Of a DNA stretch of 42,956 nucleotides, positions 7,532 to 19,208 are shown one piece after another. Location of the stretch: positions 134,252 to 177,207 of the forward strand of contig NZ_CP046224.1 of assembly GCF_012562605.1 (NCBI RefSeq), read 5' to 3'. The stretch's first letter is position 1. Each line of letters starts with the position of its first letter. The DNA comes from Enterobacteriaceae endosymbiont of Plateumaris sericea (GTDB taxonomy: Bacteria; Pseudomonadota; Gammaproteobacteria; Enterobacterales; Enterobacteriaceae). Below the pieces are notes generated by a model. The model had not been told where the DNA came from. It saw nothing but the letters and a program-made list of their open reading frames with translations, and made no database searches. A program made the position numbers and the translations under genes.

Positions 7532-9538
7532 TTAATTATTTTTTAAAAGATCTTGAATTTTTAAAATAATATTTTCTACTGTAAAACCAAATTTTTTAAA
7601 TAATATTTCAGCAGGAGCAGAATAGCCAAATTTATCTATTCCTATAACAATTCCTTTTAAACCTACATATTTATACCAAAAATTAGATTGACCAGCTTCA
7701 ATTGCTATTCTTAATTCAATATTTTTTGGTAATACATAATTTTTATAATCATCATTTTGTTTTTCAAAAATATCTGTAGAAGGCATAGAAACAACTCTAA
7801 TTTTATATTTTAATTTAGATAATTGATTATATGCTTCTACAGCTAAATAAACTTCTGAACCTGTTGCTATTAAAATAATATCAGGATTTTGTTCTAAACA
7901 ATCTTTTAATATGTAACCTCCATGTGTAATATATGTTATTTTATTTTTATTTCTGATTTGTGCAGGTAAACTTTGACGGGATAATATTAATGCAGTTGGA
8001 CTATTAATATTTTCAATTGCATATTTCCATGCAATAGCTGTTTCTAATTGATCACATGGACGCCAAACACTTAAATTTGGAATTAATCTTAAACTAGATA
8101 ATTGTTCTATTGGTTGATGAGTAGGTCCATCTTCACCTACTCCAATAGAATCATGAGTATAAATCATTATATTTCTAATTTTCATTAATGCAGCCATACG
8201 AATAGCATTACGGCAATAATCAGAAAATGTTAAAAAAGTCGCTGTATATGGAATGAATCCTTTATATAAAGAAATTCCATTAGCTATAGCAATCATACCA
8301 AATTCTCTTACTCCATAATGAATATAATTACCACATATAGATTTATTTATAGCTTGAGATTCTGAACATAAAGTTAAATTACTAGAAGCTAAATCAGCAG
8401 AACCACCTAAAAATTCAGGTAAAATTTTTGAAAAAAATTCTAAACATTCTTGAGATGCTTGACGAGTAGATATATTAATAGGATTTTGATATAATTTTTG
8501 AATAAATTTTTTAAAGTTAATAATCCAATTATTAGGTAATAAATTATTAATTCTTCTTTTTAATTCTTTAGCTAGTTCCGGAAATATATTAGAATAATCA
8601 TTAAATTTATTTATCCATTTTAATTCTTTTAAACTACCAATATCTTTTGCATTCCATTTTTCATAGATTGATTTTGGTATTTCGAAAGGTTTATAATGCC
8701 AATTTAATTTTTTTCTAGTTAATTCAATTTCTATTTCTCCTAAAGGAGAACCATGTGATATATTTTTCCCAGATTTATTAGGAGAACCAAAAGCAATAGT
8801 TGTATTACAAATTAATAAAAATGGTTTTTCTTCTATAGAAGACTTAGCTTTATCAATAGCTTGTTGTATTTCTTTATAATCATGTCCATTTATATTAGGA
8901 ATAACATTCCATCCATATGATTCAAATCTTTTTTTAGTATCATCAGTAAACCATCCATTAATATTACCATCAATAGATATACCATTATTATCATAAAATA
9001 CTATTAATTTTTTTAATTTTAATGTTCCTGCTAAAGAACATACTTCATGAGATATCCCTTCCATTAAACAACCATCACCTATAAATACATAGGTATAATG
9101 ATTAATTATATCATAATTTGGTTTATTAAATTGTGATGCTAATGTTTTTTCAGCTATAGCCATACCAACAGCATTAGCTAATCCTTGACCTAATGGTCCT
9201 GTAGTAGTTTCTATATTTGGTGTACATCCAAATTCAGGATGTCCTGGAGTTTTAGAATTTAATTGTCTAAATTTTTTTAATTCTGATATTTTTAAATCAT
9301 ATCCAGTTAAATGTAATAAACTATATATTAACATTGAACTATGGCCATTAGATAATATAAATCTATCACGATTTATCCATAGTGGATTTCCAGGATTATG
9401 ATTTAAATAATCACGCCATAATACTTCTGCTATGTCAGCCATACCCATAGGAGCACCAGGATGTCCAGAATTAGATTTTTGTATAGCATCTATACTTAAT
9501 ATACGAATAGCATTAGCAAGTTCTTTTCGAGAAGACAT
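7532..9538 (-). CDS. tktA: Transketolase
   Basis: Transketolase moves two-carbon ketol units between pentose-phosphate and glycolytic sugars using thiamine diphosphate. It links glycolysis to ribose 5-phosphate (for histidine and nucleotides) and erythrose 4-phosphate (for chorismate, the AroC product). It has 668 residues against 663 in E. coli. Seen in order: [18 protein letters not shown], the [19 protein letters not shown] segment, the thiamine-binding [36 protein letters not shown] and the C-terminal domain ([13 protein letters not shown]). The start is supported by AGGA ten bases upstream and an N-terminus [12 protein letters not shown] that matches E. coli. It is the first gene of a leftward tktA-pgk-fbaA operon. 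Confidence 0.98.
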   Translation of the reverse strand: MSSRKELANAIRILSIDAIQKSNSGHPGAPMGMADIAEVLWRDYLNHNPGNPLWINRDRFILSNGHSSMLIYSLLHLTGYDLKISELKKFRQLNSKTPGHPEFGCTPNIETTTGPLGQGLANAVGMAIAEKTLASQFNKPNYDIINHYTYVFIGDGCLMEGISHEVCSLAGTLKLKKLIVFYDNNGISIDGNINGWFTDDTKKRFESYGWNVIPNINGHDYKEIQQAIDKAKSSIEEKPFLLICNTTIAFGSPNKSGKNISHGSPLGEIEIELTRKKLNWHYKPFEIPKSIYEKWNAKDIGSLKELKWINKFNDYSNIFPELAKELKRRINNLLPNNWIINFKKFIQKLYQNPINISTRQASQECLEFFSKILPEFLGGSADLASSNLTLCSESQAINKSICGNYIHYGVREFGMIAIANGISLYKGFIPYTATFLTFSDYCRNAIRMAALMKIRNIMIYTHDSIGVGEDGPTHQPIEQLSSLRLIPNLSVWRPCDQLETAIAWKYAIENINSPTALILSRQSLPAQIRNKNKITYITHGGYILKDCLEQNPDIILIATGSEVYLAVEAYNQLSKLKYKIRVVSMPSTDIFEKQNDDYKNYVLPKNIELRIAIEAGQSNFWYKYVGLKGIVIGIDKFGYSAPAEILFKKFGFTVENIILKIQDLLKNN

Positions 9539-9849
9539 TATTCATGATTCCTAATAATTATATTTGTTAAAAAAATAAATTTTTAAAATTAATAATTTAA
9601 ATTTATAAGAATTTTTCTATAAAATAAATATATACTGAAATAATATTAAAATCTATTTATTATATTTTCAAAAAATTAGATTAATTATATTAATTAATAT
9701 AATATTAGTAATTAATTTTTTATTATTAAAATATTTATAAAACATAATTTAATTTATTTAAATTTTATTTTTAATAGAATATTTTTCTAATAAATATTAT
9801 TTAAAATTATTAACATTAAATTTTATTAAGTAATTTAAAAGGGATAATA
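9539..9849. other. Divergent spacer between tktA and metK
   Basis: These 311 AT-rich bases separate two divergent genes and must hold both promoters. I see the ribosome sites (AGGA before tktA, AAAAGGG before metK) but no SAM riboswitch fold, no Met-box repeat and no additional gene. Confidence 0.6.
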
Positions 9850-11004
9850 ATGAGTGAATATCTTTTTACTTCAGAATCTGTTTCTGAAGGACATCCTGAT
9901 AAAATGGCAGATCAAATTTCTGATGCTATATTAGATGCTATAATTAAACAAGATATAAAAGCACGTGTTGCATGTGAAACATATATTAAAACTGGAATAG
10001 TATTAATTGGAGGAGAAATAACTACTACTGCAACTATAGACATAGAAAAAATAATAAGACAAACAATAAAAGAAATAGGATATACAAACTCAAATATGGG
10101 ATTTGATTATAATTCTTGTGCTATATTAAATAATCTAGGTAAACAATCAGAAGATATTTATAAAGGAATATTTAATAAAAATGGGTTAATAAAAGGAGCA
10201 GGAGATCAAGGACTAGTTTTTGGATATGCGACTAATGAAACAGATAATTTTATGCCTGCACCCATAACTTATGCTCATCGTTTAGTATATAAACAATCTG
10301 AAGTAAGAAAAAATGGAATTTTACCATGGTTAAGACCAGACGCTAAAAGTCAAATTACTTTCAAATATAAAAATAATAAAATTATAGGAATAGAAACAGT
10401 AGTTTTATCAACTCAATGTTCAGAAGATATATCTTATAAAAAATTACAAGAAGCAGTAATGGAAGAGATTATTAAACCAGTATTACCTAATATATGGTTA
10501 CATAAAAATACAAAATTTTTTATTAATCCTGCTGGTCGTTTTATAATTGGTGGTCCAATGGCAGATTGTGGATTAACAGGACGTAAAATTATTGTAGATA
10601 CATATGGTGGTATGGCACGACATGGTGGAGGATCATTTTCAGGAAAAGATCCTTCAAAAGTAGATAGATCTGCAGCATATATAGCAAGATATATAGCAAA
10701 AAATATAGTTGCTTCTTCTTTAGCATCACGTTGTGAAATTCAAATAGCTTATGTAATTGGTATTTCTAAACCTATATCTTTAATGGTAGAAACATTTGGA
10801 ACTGGAAAAATTTCTAATGAAAAATTAACTTTGTTAATACAAGAATTATTTGATTTAAGACCTTTTAATATAATTAAAATGTTAAATCTTTTAAATCCAA
10901 TATATAAAAAAACATCTTCTTATGGACATTTTGGAAGAAATATTTTTACATGGGAAAAAATAGATAAAATTAATGAATTACTAGAAAAATCTAAAATTCA
11001 ATAA
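9850..11004 (+). CDS. metK: S-adenosylmethionine synthetase
   Basis: MetK makes S-adenosylmethionine from ATP and methionine. It supplies methyl groups to RsmH and PrmB, which are encoded in this window. The 384 residues equal the E. coli length. The N-terminal [19 protein letters not shown] carries the ATP-site histidine. [16 protein letters not shown] is the hexapeptide region, and [19 protein letters not shown] is the glycine-rich phosphate loop. A strong ribosome site, AAAAGGG, lies just before the ATG. It is divergent from tktA, which recalls the metK-to-tktA neighbourhood of E. coli with speA, speB and others deleted. Confidence 0.98.
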   Translation: MSEYLFTSESVSEGHPDKMADQISDAILDAIIKQDIKARVACETYIKTGIVLIGGEITTTATIDIEKIIRQTIKEIGYTNSNMGFDYNSCAILNNLGKQSEDIYKGIFNKNGLIKGAGDQGLVFGYATNETDNFMPAPITYAHRLVYKQSEVRKNGILPWLRPDAKSQITFKYKNNKIIGIETVVLSTQCSEDISYKKLQEAVMEEIIKPVLPNIWLHKNTKFFINPAGRFIIGGPMADCGLTGRKIIVDTYGGMARHGGGSFSGKDPSKVDRSAAYIARYIAKNIVASSLASRCEIQIAYVIGISKPISLMVETFGTGKISNEKLTLLIQELFDLRPFNIIKMLNLLNPIYKKTSSYGHFGRNIFTWEKIDKINELLEKSKIQ

Positions 11005-11042
11005 TTTTACTATTATTAATTTTAATATTATAATAAATATTA

Positions 11043-13571
11043 TTATTTTATAGAAATTTTTTCTAATGCGATTACTTTTTCATTTTTATTTGTTTTTATT
11101 ATAGTTACTCCTTTAGTATTACGACTAACTACACAAATTTCTGAAACATATGTACGTATTAAAGTTCCCATATTAGTTATTATTAATATTTGATCATTAT
11201 AAGATACTTGTATAGCATTTACTACTAAACCATTTCTTTTATTAATTTTAATAGAAATTACACCTTTAGTAGATCTTGATTTAATTGGATATTCTTTATT
11301 ATTTGTTCTTTTACCATATCCGTTTTGAGTAATAGTAAGAATATCATTCTTAGATTGATCATTTAAAACAATTAATGCAACTACACTATCTCTTTGAGAT
11401 AAAAGTTTTATACCTCTTACACCAGTTGATACTCTACCCATAGATCTAACTTTTATCTCATTAAATTTTACAACTTTACCAAAAGATGAAAACAACATTA
11501 TTTTATCTTTTTTATGAGTTATAGCAACTCCTATTAAAGAATCATTTTTTTTTAATTTTATTGCGATAATTCCGTTATTTCTAGGATTACTAAATTTATT
11601 TAAATTAGTTTTTTTAACTATTCCTTTTTTAGTTGCCATAAATAAATTTAATTTATCACTATATTTATTTACTACAAGTAAATTAGTGATTCTTTCATAA
11701 TTTTTTAAAGGTAAAATATTAATAATTGGTCTTCCTTGCGCATATCTATTAGATTTAGGTAAATTATAGACTTTTGTCCAATATAAACGTCCTAAATTAG
11801 AAAAACATAAAAGAGTATCATGTGTATTAGCTATAAGTATACGATTAATAAAATCTTTTTCTTTTATTTTAACGGCTAATTTTCCTTTACCACCTCTATG
11901 TTGAACTTCATAATCAGATAATTTTTGATATTTAATATATCCTTGATATGATAAAGTAACTATTACATCTTCAGCATTGATTAAATCTTCTGTTGTTATA
12001 AAAGATTTATTTTTAATAATTTCAGTTTTTCTTGTATCTCCAAATTCTTGTTTAATAAAAATTAATTCTTTATATATTACTTTCATTAAACATTGATAAT
12101 CATCAACAATTTTTATAAGTTCTGATATTTTATATATTATATTTTGATATTCTTGGAATAATTTTTTATGCTCTAAATTAGTTAATTTATGTAATTTTAA
12201 ATCTAAAATAGATTGTACTTGTTCATGACTAAAAGAATAATTATTAGATTGAATTAAATTTAAGTTATTAGTATAATTATTAGACTCTTTTATTTCTTTA
12301 GATTTTAAAATAGATAATACATTATTAATATTCCATAATTTAGAATGAATTTTATTTTTTATTGTTTCTATAATAGAAGAAGAACGAATAATTTCTATTA
12401 TTGGTTGTATATTAGATAATGCTACTATTAATCCTTCTAAAATATGAGCTTTATTACGAGCTTTATTAATTTCATAATTAGTTCTACGTATTACTACTTC
12501 TCGACGATGGGATATAAATGCTTCAATAATATTTTTTAACGACATAACTTTGGGTTCCCCTTTATATAAGGAAACCATATTAATATTAAAAGAAATTTGT
12601 AATGGAGTTAAAGAATATAAATTATTTAGAATAACATTTGTTGACATATCTTTTTTTATTTCTATAACAATTCTAATTCCATCTTTATCTGATTCATCTC
12701 GTAAATTTTTAATTCCATGAATTTTTTTTTCTTTAACAAGTTCTGCTATTTTTTCTATTAATTTAGCTTTATTAACTTGATATGGTAATTCATATATAAT
12801 AATTGAAGATTTATTATTATTTGTAATAATTTTACTACGTCCACGAATAAAAATTTTTCCTTTTCCTGTAATATAAGCTTTTTCAATTCCATTAAAATCG
12901 TTTATAATTCCTGATGTAGGAAAATCAGGACCTGTAATATATTTCATTAATTCTTGAATAGAAATATTTTCATTTTTTATATAAGCTAAACATGCATTTA
13001 TTACTTCTGTAAGATTATGTGGAGGTATATTTGTAGTCATACCAACAGCTATTCCAGAAGATCCATTAATTAATAAATTAGGTATTTTGGTAGGCATTAC
13101 TTCTGGAATTTTTTCGGTACTATCATAATTAGGTAAAAAATTTACTGTTTGTTTTTCTAGATCATTAATTATTTCTTGAGCTATTTTAGTCATTCTTATT
13201 TCAGTATAACGCATAGCTGCAGCTGAATCACCATCAATAGATCCAAAATTACCTTGTCCATCTATTAATGTATATCTTAAAGAAAATGATTGTGCTAATC
13301 TTACTATTGTATCATAAACAGCAGAATCGCCATGAGGATGATATTTACCTATAACATCTCCTACAATACGTGCTGATTTTTTATAAGGTTTATTCCATGT
13401 ATTTCCTAATATATACATAGCATATAACATTCTTCTATGCACAGGTTTTAATCCATCTCTAGCATCTGGTAATGCTCTACCAACTATAACAGACATAGCA
13501 TAATCTAAATAAGAATTTTTTAATTCTTCTTCAATATTAATTGAATTAATTTCTTTAGAAAAAAAAACCAT
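11043..13571 (-). CDS. gyrA: DNA gyrase subunit A
   Basis: GyrA is the DNA-breaking subunit of gyrase, which introduces negative supercoils. I place the start at 13571. There the N-terminus [17 protein letters not shown] aligns residue for residue with E. coli, and AAGGA lies 11 bases upstream. An in-frame ATG eight codons earlier (13595) precedes that ribosome site and is unlikely. The resulting 842 residues put the catalytic tyrosine at Y122 (AAAMRYTEI), as in E. coli; the quinolone-pocket residues S83 and D87 are wild type. The C-terminal DNA-wrapping domain is present, but its GyrA box reads QHRGGKG where E. coli has QRRGGKG, and the acidic C-terminal tail is missing. It converges on metK; the setting differs from E. 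coli. Confidence 0.97.
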   Translation of the reverse strand: MVFFSKEINSINIEEELKNSYLDYAMSVIVGRALPDARDGLKPVHRRMLYAMYILGNTWNKPYKKSARIVGDVIGKYHPHGDSAVYDTIVRLAQSFSLRYTLIDGQGNFGSIDGDSAAAMRYTEIRMTKIAQEIINDLEKQTVNFLPNYDSTEKIPEVMPTKIPNLLINGSSGIAVGMTTNIPPHNLTEVINACLAYIKNENISIQELMKYITGPDFPTSGIINDFNGIEKAYITGKGKIFIRGRSKIITNNNKSSIIIYELPYQVNKAKLIEKIAELVKEKKIHGIKNLRDESDKDGIRIVIEIKKDMSTNVILNNLYSLTPLQISFNINMVSLYKGEPKVMSLKNIIEAFISHRREVVIRRTNYEINKARNKAHILEGLIVALSNIQPIIEIIRSSSIIETIKNKIHSKLWNINNVLSILKSKEIKESNNYTNNLNLIQSNNYSFSHEQVQSILDLKLHKLTNLEHKKLFQEYQNIIYKISELIKIVDDYQCLMKVIYKELIFIKQEFGDTRKTEIIKNKSFITTEDLINAEDVIVTLSYQGYIKYQKLSDYEVQHRGGKGKLAVKIKEKDFINRILIANTHDTLLCFSNLGRLYWTKVYNLPKSNRYAQGRPIINILPLKNYERITNLLVVNKYSDKLNLFMATKKGIVKKTNLNKFSNPRNNGIIAIKLKKNDSLIGVAITHKKDKIMLFSSFGKVVKFNEIKVRSMGRVSTGVRGIKLLSQRDSVVALIVLNDQSKNDILTITQNGYGKRTNNKEYPIKSRSTKGVISIKINKRNGLVVNAIQVSYNDQILIITNMGTLIRTYVSEICVVSRNTKGVTIIKTNKNEKVIALEKISIK

Positions 13572-13802
13572 ATAAATTATTATCCTTTTAAACATATATT
13601 AATATGTTAATTTTAACATAATTAATTATATTCTATTAATATATTTGAAAATAATATTAACAGGATTAATATAAAAAATTATTTATTTAATGTATTAATT
13701 GCTATTTTATAAATAATTTTTTATTTAATAAAAATTTAAACATTATAATTTTAAATTAATGATTTATTAGATAAATATAATATATTTTTTTATCATTATA
13801 TA

Positions 13803-16214
13803 TTAATATTTATAATTTTTTTCTAATTGAATAATTTTTTTTTTAGCTAATTTAATTACTTCTTTAGGTATACCAGCTAAAGAAGCAACAAATAAACCAT
13901 AATTTTTATTAATAATGCCATTTTTTAATGCATACATAAATACAATAGATCTATTAGATTCTATAGCATCAAAATAAACATTTTTTATTCCTTTATTTTT
14001 TAAAGACAAATTAGTTAATTCAATATAATTAGTAGAAAATAATGTCATTGATTTTATTTTTTTTGCAAGATTTTCAGCACAAGCCCATGCAATAGATAAT
14101 CCGTCATATGTAGATGTACCTCTACCAATTTCATCCATTAATACTAAACTATATTTATTAGCATTTCTTAAAATATTTGCTGTTTCAATCATTTCGATCA
14201 TAAAAGTAGATAAACCAGAAGAAATATCATCCATAGAACCAATTCTTGTAAATATACGATCTATTGGTCCAATTATAGCTTTATCAGCAGGTATATAACT
14301 ACCTATATATGCCATTAAAATAATTAATGCAATTTGACGCATATAAGTACTTTTACCACCCATATTAGGACCTGTAATTATTAACATATGATTTTTAGGA
14401 GTTAATAGTAAATTATTAGGAATAAATTGATCTTTAAGAATATTTTCTACAATAGGATGACGAGAATTTTCTAAATATAATCCTAAATTATTACTAATAA
14501 TAGGTCGTTTATAATTTAAAGTGATTGATCTTTCTGCTAAATTACATAATACATCTAACTCTGATATAAATAAAACTATTTTTTGTAAATTAGGTAATTC
14601 AGGATAAATAAGATCAAATAATTGATTATATAGAAATTTTTCTAATATTAATAATTTGTTTTTAGATGAAAAAATAATTTCTTGGTAATTTTTTAATTCA
14701 GGAATAATATATCTATTACAATGTTTTAATGTTTGAATATTTAAATATTTTTTAGGTAATTTTTTAATTTTTTGATTTTTAGTTATTTGGATATAATATC
14801 CATGAATAGTATTAAATCCTATTTTTAATTTTTCTATATTTAATAACTTACGTTCTTTTTTTTCTAAAACGATTAAGTATTCTTTAGAATTTTTAGATAA
14901 TTTTCTTAATTCATCTAAAGATTTATTATATCCTGTAGCAATAACATTGCCATCTTTTAATAAAGTAGAAGGATTCTTTTTAATTGATTTTTCTAATAAA
15001 AGTTTTAATTTTTTAAAAAGTCCTAAATTAAAAATTTTATTTTTAATATAACAATCTCCCATAATTTTTAAAATATTATGTATGTCAGGTAAAATATGAA
15101 AAGTATTTCTTAAAGAAACTAAATCTTTAGGTTTTGCTGTTCTTAATGATAATCTTGCAATTATTCGTTCAATATCATTTATATTAATTAATAATTTTTG
15201 AAAATTAGTAAAATATTTTCGTAATTTTGAAATACTATTTTGCCGATTAATAATAGTATTATTATTACGAGTTGGAGAATGTAACCAACGTTTTAATAAA
15301 CGACTACCCATTGTAGTACTACAATGATCTAATATATTTATTAAAGTATTATCTTTATTACGTGATATACTTTCTGTAATTTCAAGATTCTTTCTAGTAT
15401 TTTCATCCATGATAATTTCACTATTAGAATTTTTTAATTTAATATTATTTATATGAGGTAAAAATATACGTTGTGTATCTTTAACATATTGTATTAAACA
15501 ACCAGCAGCTTTAATAGCCATTAATGCTTTTTCGATACCAAAACTTCTTAAATTTTTAGTTTTAAATTGCATATTTAATTGTTGATTAGCTGTTTCAAGA
15601 TCAAATTCCCATATAGGTCTACGTTTAATACAATTTCTTTTTTCTATTAATTTCATATATTGAAAATTTTCAGGATATAATAATTCAACGGGATTAGTTT
15701 TTTGTAATTCACCAGATATTATATCATAATTTTTACTTTCCATAATCCTAAAATTTCCAGAACTCATGTTTAAAGTTGCATAACCAAAACCATAATCTAT
15801 TTCTTGCCATATAGATGCTAATAAATTATCTTGATTATTTTTTAATAAAATATCATCACTTACAGTTCCAGGAGTAATAATACGTACAATTTTACGTTCT
15901 AATATTTTATTAGGAGTTCTATTCATGTTGTTAATTTGTTCACAAATAGCTACTGATTCACCTAAATAAATTAACTTTGATAAATAATTATCTAAACTAT
16001 GATATGGTATTCCTGCCATAGGTATTGGTTTTCCATCTAATATACCTCTTTGAGTAAGAACAATATTAAGTATTTTTGATGCTTTTTTAGCATCTTCAAA
16101 AAACATTTCATAAAAATCACCCATACGATAAAATAATAAAATATTAGGACATTGATTTTTTATTTTGAAATATTGTTTCATTATAGGAGTATATTTAATA
16201 TTTTTTATGTTCAT
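13803..16214 (-). CDS. mutS: DNA mismatch repair protein MutS (C-terminally shortened)
   Basis: MutS detects mismatches and recruits MutL. The protein has 803 residues against 853 in E. coli. The mismatch-reading Phe-X-Glu motif is present (F34-Y35-E36 in RMGDFYEMF), as are the Walker A loop [11 protein letters not shown] and the Walker B/D-loop [16 protein letters not shown]. Two ATPase-region positions are changed: the histidine in E. coli ATHYFEL (H728) is asparagine (N729, STNYIEL, codon 14028-14030), and the serine in SKSYGL is asparagine (NKNYGL). The sequence ends soon after the helix-turn-helix region, so the C-terminal tetramer domain and clamp-binding motif of E. coli MutS are missing. 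DNA recognition looks kept, while ATP-driven signalling is doubtful. No mutL is in the window. Confidence 0.95.
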   Translation of the reverse strand: MNIKNIKYTPIMKQYFKIKNQCPNILLFYRMGDFYEMFFEDAKKASKILNIVLTQRGILDGKPIPMAGIPYHSLDNYLSKLIYLGESVAICEQINNMNRTPNKILERKIVRIITPGTVSDDILLKNNQDNLLASIWQEIDYGFGYATLNMSSGNFRIMESKNYDIISGELQKTNPVELLYPENFQYMKLIEKRNCIKRRPIWEFDLETANQQLNMQFKTKNLRSFGIEKALMAIKAAGCLIQYVKDTQRIFLPHINNIKLKNSNSEIIMDENTRKNLEITESISRNKDNTLINILDHCSTTMGSRLLKRWLHSPTRNNNTIINRQNSISKLRKYFTNFQKLLININDIERIIARLSLRTAKPKDLVSLRNTFHILPDIHNILKIMGDCYIKNKIFNLGLFKKLKLLLEKSIKKNPSTLLKDGNVIATGYNKSLDELRKLSKNSKEYLIVLEKKERKLLNIEKLKIGFNTIHGYYIQITKNQKIKKLPKKYLNIQTLKHCNRYIIPELKNYQEIIFSSKNKLLILEKFLYNQLFDLIYPELPNLQKIVLFISELDVLCNLAERSITLNYKRPIISNNLGLYLENSRHPIVENILKDQFIPNNLLLTPKNHMLIITGPNMGGKSTYMRQIALIILMAYIGSYIPADKAIIGPIDRIFTRIGSMDDISSGLSTFMIEMIETANILRNANKYSLVLMDEIGRGTSTYDGLSIAWACAENLAKKIKSMTLFSTNYIELTNLSLKNKGIKNVYFDAIESNRSIVFMYALKNGIINKNYGLFVASLAGIPKEVIKLAKKKIIQLEKNYKY

Positions 16215-16698
16215 TATTATTTCAAACTCTATATTATTTTATATTAAATATATGATAAAATTATATAATTTAAATAGTAATTTATATAGTTTATATTAAT
16301 ATAAACAATTTTAATAAAATTTATTTTTTTTTATAAAAAATAATAACTTAAAAAATAAATTAATAACATTTATATAAAATAAAGATTTTAATCTTAGATG
16401 TTTTAAAGTTTGCTTAATAATATGTTTGTTAAAATATATAATTATTAATTATATATTTATATTATTTATATAAAATTATTTTAATTAAAATTTATTTTAA
16501 ATAATATACAGTCTATAATAATTTCTTATACATATGAAAAATTTAAATTACTTAAAATTATTTAATAAAATTTTATATAAATATAAAAAATATCTTAAGA
16601 AGATTATTTAAAATTAAAAATTACTTTTTTAGTACAATATTTTAATTATTTTTAATAATTAATTAAAATAATTATTTAATCATATATAAATATAAATT
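16215..16698. other. Long divergent spacer between mutS and rsmH
   Basis: These 484 very AT-rich bases contain no gene I can support. The E. coli neighbour of rsmH, mraZ, is not recognisable, and the longest rightward frame I noticed (from about 16534) gives only 25 unremarkable residues. Small dyads are visible: AAGATT / AATCTT at 16382-16395, and a 10-bp stem ATTTTAATTA / TAATTAAAAT at 16639-16669 about 30 bases before the rsmH start. Promoters for mutS and rsmH must lie here, but I cannot pick them out with confidence. Confidence 0.6.
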
Positions 16699-17640
16699 AT
16701 GATAAAACATTTACCAGTTATGTTAAAAGAATCTGTCGATAGTTTAAATATAAAAGAAAATGGAATTTATATAGATGCCACATATGGATGTGGAGGACAT
16801 ACAAAATTAATTTTATCTAAATTAGGAAAAAAAGGTCGTATTTATGCGATAGATTGTGATATAAAAACAATATTAATTAATAAAATTTTAGATAAAAGGA
16901 TAATATATATAAATGAGAAATTTTCTAATTTAATAAATATTTTAGATTCTCAAATATTGGGAAAAATAGATGGAATATTATTTGATTTAGGTTTTTCATC
17001 TTTTCAATTAAATAATCCTAAAAGAGGTTTTTCTTTTATGTTTGATGGTCCATTAGATATGCGTTTTGATCAAAATCATGGAATAACTGCAGCTCAGTGG
17101 ATTCAACAAGTTAGTAAAAATAAATTAGCTTATGTATTAAAAAAATACGGGGAAGAAAAATTTGCTAATATTATAGCATATAATATTAAAAAATATATTA
17201 TAAAAAATAAAATAAATAAAACAAGTCATTTAAGTAAATTAATATGTTCTATAATATATAAATTTAAAACCAATAAAAAAAGATTTAAACATCCTGCAAC
17301 AAGATCTTTTCAAGCTATAAGAATTTTTATTAATAAAGAATTAGAAGAATTAAAAAAAGCTTTATTTAATTCATTAAGTATACTAAAAAAAGGTGGTATA
17401 TTATCTGTAATTAGTTTTCATTCATTGGAAGATCGTATTGTAAAAAGATTTATGAAAATAAATAGTATAAATAATAATCAATATTATTCTCGTATTCCAT
17501 TAACTGAAAAAGAAATAAATATTCTATCTAAAAATAATTATAAATTAAAAATAATTAATAGAATATTTCCTAGTTCTAAAGAAATTTATAGTAATCCAAG
17601 GTCAAGAAGTGCGATACTACGTATAGGAAAAAAAATATAA
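16699..17640 (+). CDS. rsmH: 16S rRNA (cytosine-1402 N4) methyltransferase RsmH
   Basis: RsmH (formerly MraW) uses SAM to methylate C1402 in the decoding centre of 16S rRNA. The 313 residues equal the E. coli length. The N-terminus HLPVMLKESVDSL leads into the SAM-binding motif DATYGCGGHT. ILFDLGFSSFQLN, FSFMFDGPLDMRFD and the C-terminal SVISFHSLEDRIVKRFM follow. It is the first gene of the shrunken dcw cluster; the ftsL and ftsI genes that follow it in E. coli are absent and murE comes next. No ribosome site is visible before the ATG. Confidence 0.97.
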   Translation: MIKHLPVMLKESVDSLNIKENGIYIDATYGCGGHTKLILSKLGKKGRIYAIDCDIKTILINKILDKRIIYINEKFSNLINILDSQILGKIDGILFDLGFSSFQLNNPKRGFSFMFDGPLDMRFDQNHGITAAQWIQQVSKNKLAYVLKKYGEEKFANIIAYNIKKYIIKNKINKTSHLSKLICSIIYKFKTNKKRFKHPATRSFQAIRIFINKELEELKKALFNSLSILKKGGILSVISFHSLEDRIVKRFMKINSINNNQYYSRIPLTEKEINILSKNNYKLKIINRIFPSSKEIYSNPRSRSAILRIGKKI

Positions 17641-17658
17641 AATTATATTATATTTTTT
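17630..17658 (+). terminator. AT-only stem-loop at the rsmH end
   Basis: AAAAAATATAA at 17630-17640 (including the stop codon) pairs perfectly with TTATATTTTTT at 17648-17658 around a 7-base loop, ending in a T run. It sits where ftsL-ftsI have been lost and may weaken read-through into murE. Confidence 0.4.
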
Positions 17659-17690
17659 ATATTAATATTTAAATTTTATAAGGTATATAA

Positions 17691-19208
17691 TTGAATAATT
17701 ATAGATTAAATTTAGCAGAAATGTTAAATAATTTTATTAATAATCATAAAATATCTAATATTTTTATAAATAAAATAGTTTTAGATAGTCGAAAAATTAA
17801 AGGTAAACATTGTTTATTTTTAGCTATTAAAGGTTATAAATTAGATGGTAAAAATTTTATAGATGATGCCATTAAAAATGGTGCTATTGCTATTATAGTT
17901 GATAGTAATCGTAATATTAATCCATATAATATTATTTATAAAAATAATATTCCTATAATTACTTTACCAAATTTACAAGAAAAAATTTCTTTTTTTGCTG
18001 GAAAATTATATAAAAATCCTAGTAATAAAATACCTGTAATTGGAGTAACAGGAACTAATGGAAAAACAAGTATTACTAATTTTTTAATGCAATGGATTAA
18101 TTTATTAGGTAAAAAAGCAGCGATTTGTAGTACATTAGGTAATGGTTTTGATAAAAATTTAATAACTACTAATAATACAACGGATTCTGCTATTGAAATT
18201 CAATATATATTAAAAAATTTTATAGAACAAAAAGCAGACATAGCTATTGTAGAAATATCTTCTCATGGTTTAAAACAGTTTAGAGTATCTAATTTAAAAT
18301 TTTCAGCTGGAATTTTTACAAATTTAAGTAGAGATCATTTAGATTATCATCTTAACATGAAAGATTATGAGCTAACTAAATGGAAATTTTTTTCTGAACA
18401 TAAAATTAAAACAAGTATAATAAATATTGATGATATCATAGGATATAATTGGTTTAATAAACTATCTTACAATAATAATACCATTGCAGTTACTACTAAA
18501 AAAAATATTTTTATTAAAAATAATTTATATTTTAAAGTTAATAAAATAATTTTTTTAAAAAATTATACTATTATTAAATTTAATTCAAGTTGGGGTAAAG
18601 GGATTATTAAAATATTTCTTCTTGGATATTTTAACGTAATTAATATTATTTTAAGTATGACTACATTATTAACTTTAAATTTTCCTTTAAAAGAGCTTAT
18701 ACATACTTCATCTAAATTACATTCTGTTTATGGAAGAATGGAAGTTTTTCCTTCACAAATAAAATATCCAACTATTATAATTGATTACGCTCATACTCCT
18801 GATGCATTAAAAAATGTACTTTTAACTATTAAATTATATTGTAAAGGAAAAATATGGTGTATATTTGGATGTGGAGGTGAAAGAGATATTGGTAAACGTT
18901 TAATTATGGGAGTTATTGCTAAAAAATTTTCAGATATTGTAATTATTACTACTGATAATCCTAGATCAGAAAATATAATGAATATTATTAAAGATATTAT
19001 ACAAAAATATAAATGTAATAGTAACTTACATATAATAATAGATAGATGTGAAGCAATTAATTATGCAATAAATAATGCTAATAAAAATGATACTATACTA
19101 ATAGCAGGTAAAGGTCATGAACAATATCAAATTATAGGAAATAAAATTTTTAATTATTCTGATTATAATGTTGTTAATAATTTTTTTAAAAAAATATCTA
19201 ATGAATAA
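17691..19208 (+). CDS. murE: UDP-MurNAc-tripeptide synthetase (meso-diaminopimelate-adding) MurE
   Basis: MurE adds meso-diaminopimelate to UDP-MurNAc-Ala-Glu in the cytoplasm. It has 505 residues against 495 in E. coli. The ATP loop is GVTGTNGKTS. The central domain shows VEISSHGLKQFR and TNLSRDHLDYH, and the C-terminal domain contains YAHTPDALKN and the DNPR motif (TTDNPRSEN) that selects diaminopimelate over lysine. The start is a TTG at 17691 with AAGG seven to eleven bases upstream; the next in-frame ATG (M11) would cut into the conserved N-terminal domain, so TTG is preferred. The last eight bases overlap murF. Confidence 0.96.
   Translation: MNNYRLNLAEMLNNFINNHKISNIFINKIVLDSRKIKGKHCLFLAIKGYKLDGKNFIDDAIKNGAIAIIVDSNRNINPYNIIYKNNIPIITLPNLQEKISFFAGKLYKNPSNKIPVIGVTGTNGKTSITNFLMQWINLLGKKAAICSTLGNGFDKNLITTNNTTDSAIEIQYILKNFIEQKADIAIVEISSHGLKQFRVSNLKFSAGIFTNLSRDHLDYHLNMKDYELTKWKFFSEHKIKTSIINIDDIIGYNWFNKLSYNNNTIAVTTKKNIFIKNNLYFKVNKIIFLKNYTIIKFNSSWGKGIIKIFLLGYFNVINIILSMTTLLTLNFPLKELIHTSSKLHSVYGRMEVFPSQIKYPTIIIDYAHTPDALKNVLLTIKLYCKGKIWCIFGCGGERDIGKRLIMGVIAKKFSDIVIITTDNPRSENIMNIIKDIIQKYKCNSNLHIIIDRCEAINYAINNANKNDTILIAGKGHEQYQIIGNKIFNYSDYNVVNNFFKKISNE

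Noticed and set aside
9539..9849. SAM riboswitch or MetJ operator before metK
   Set aside because: I looked for conserved helices and repeated AGACGTCT-like boxes and found neither.
13572..13595. Eight-codon N-terminal extension of gyrA
   Set aside because: The ribosome site lies between this ATG and the next one, and only the downstream start aligns with E. coli GyrA.
16215..16698. Remnant of mraZ upstream of rsmH
   Set aside because: I could not recognise any MraZ motif in any frame; only very short open frames are present.
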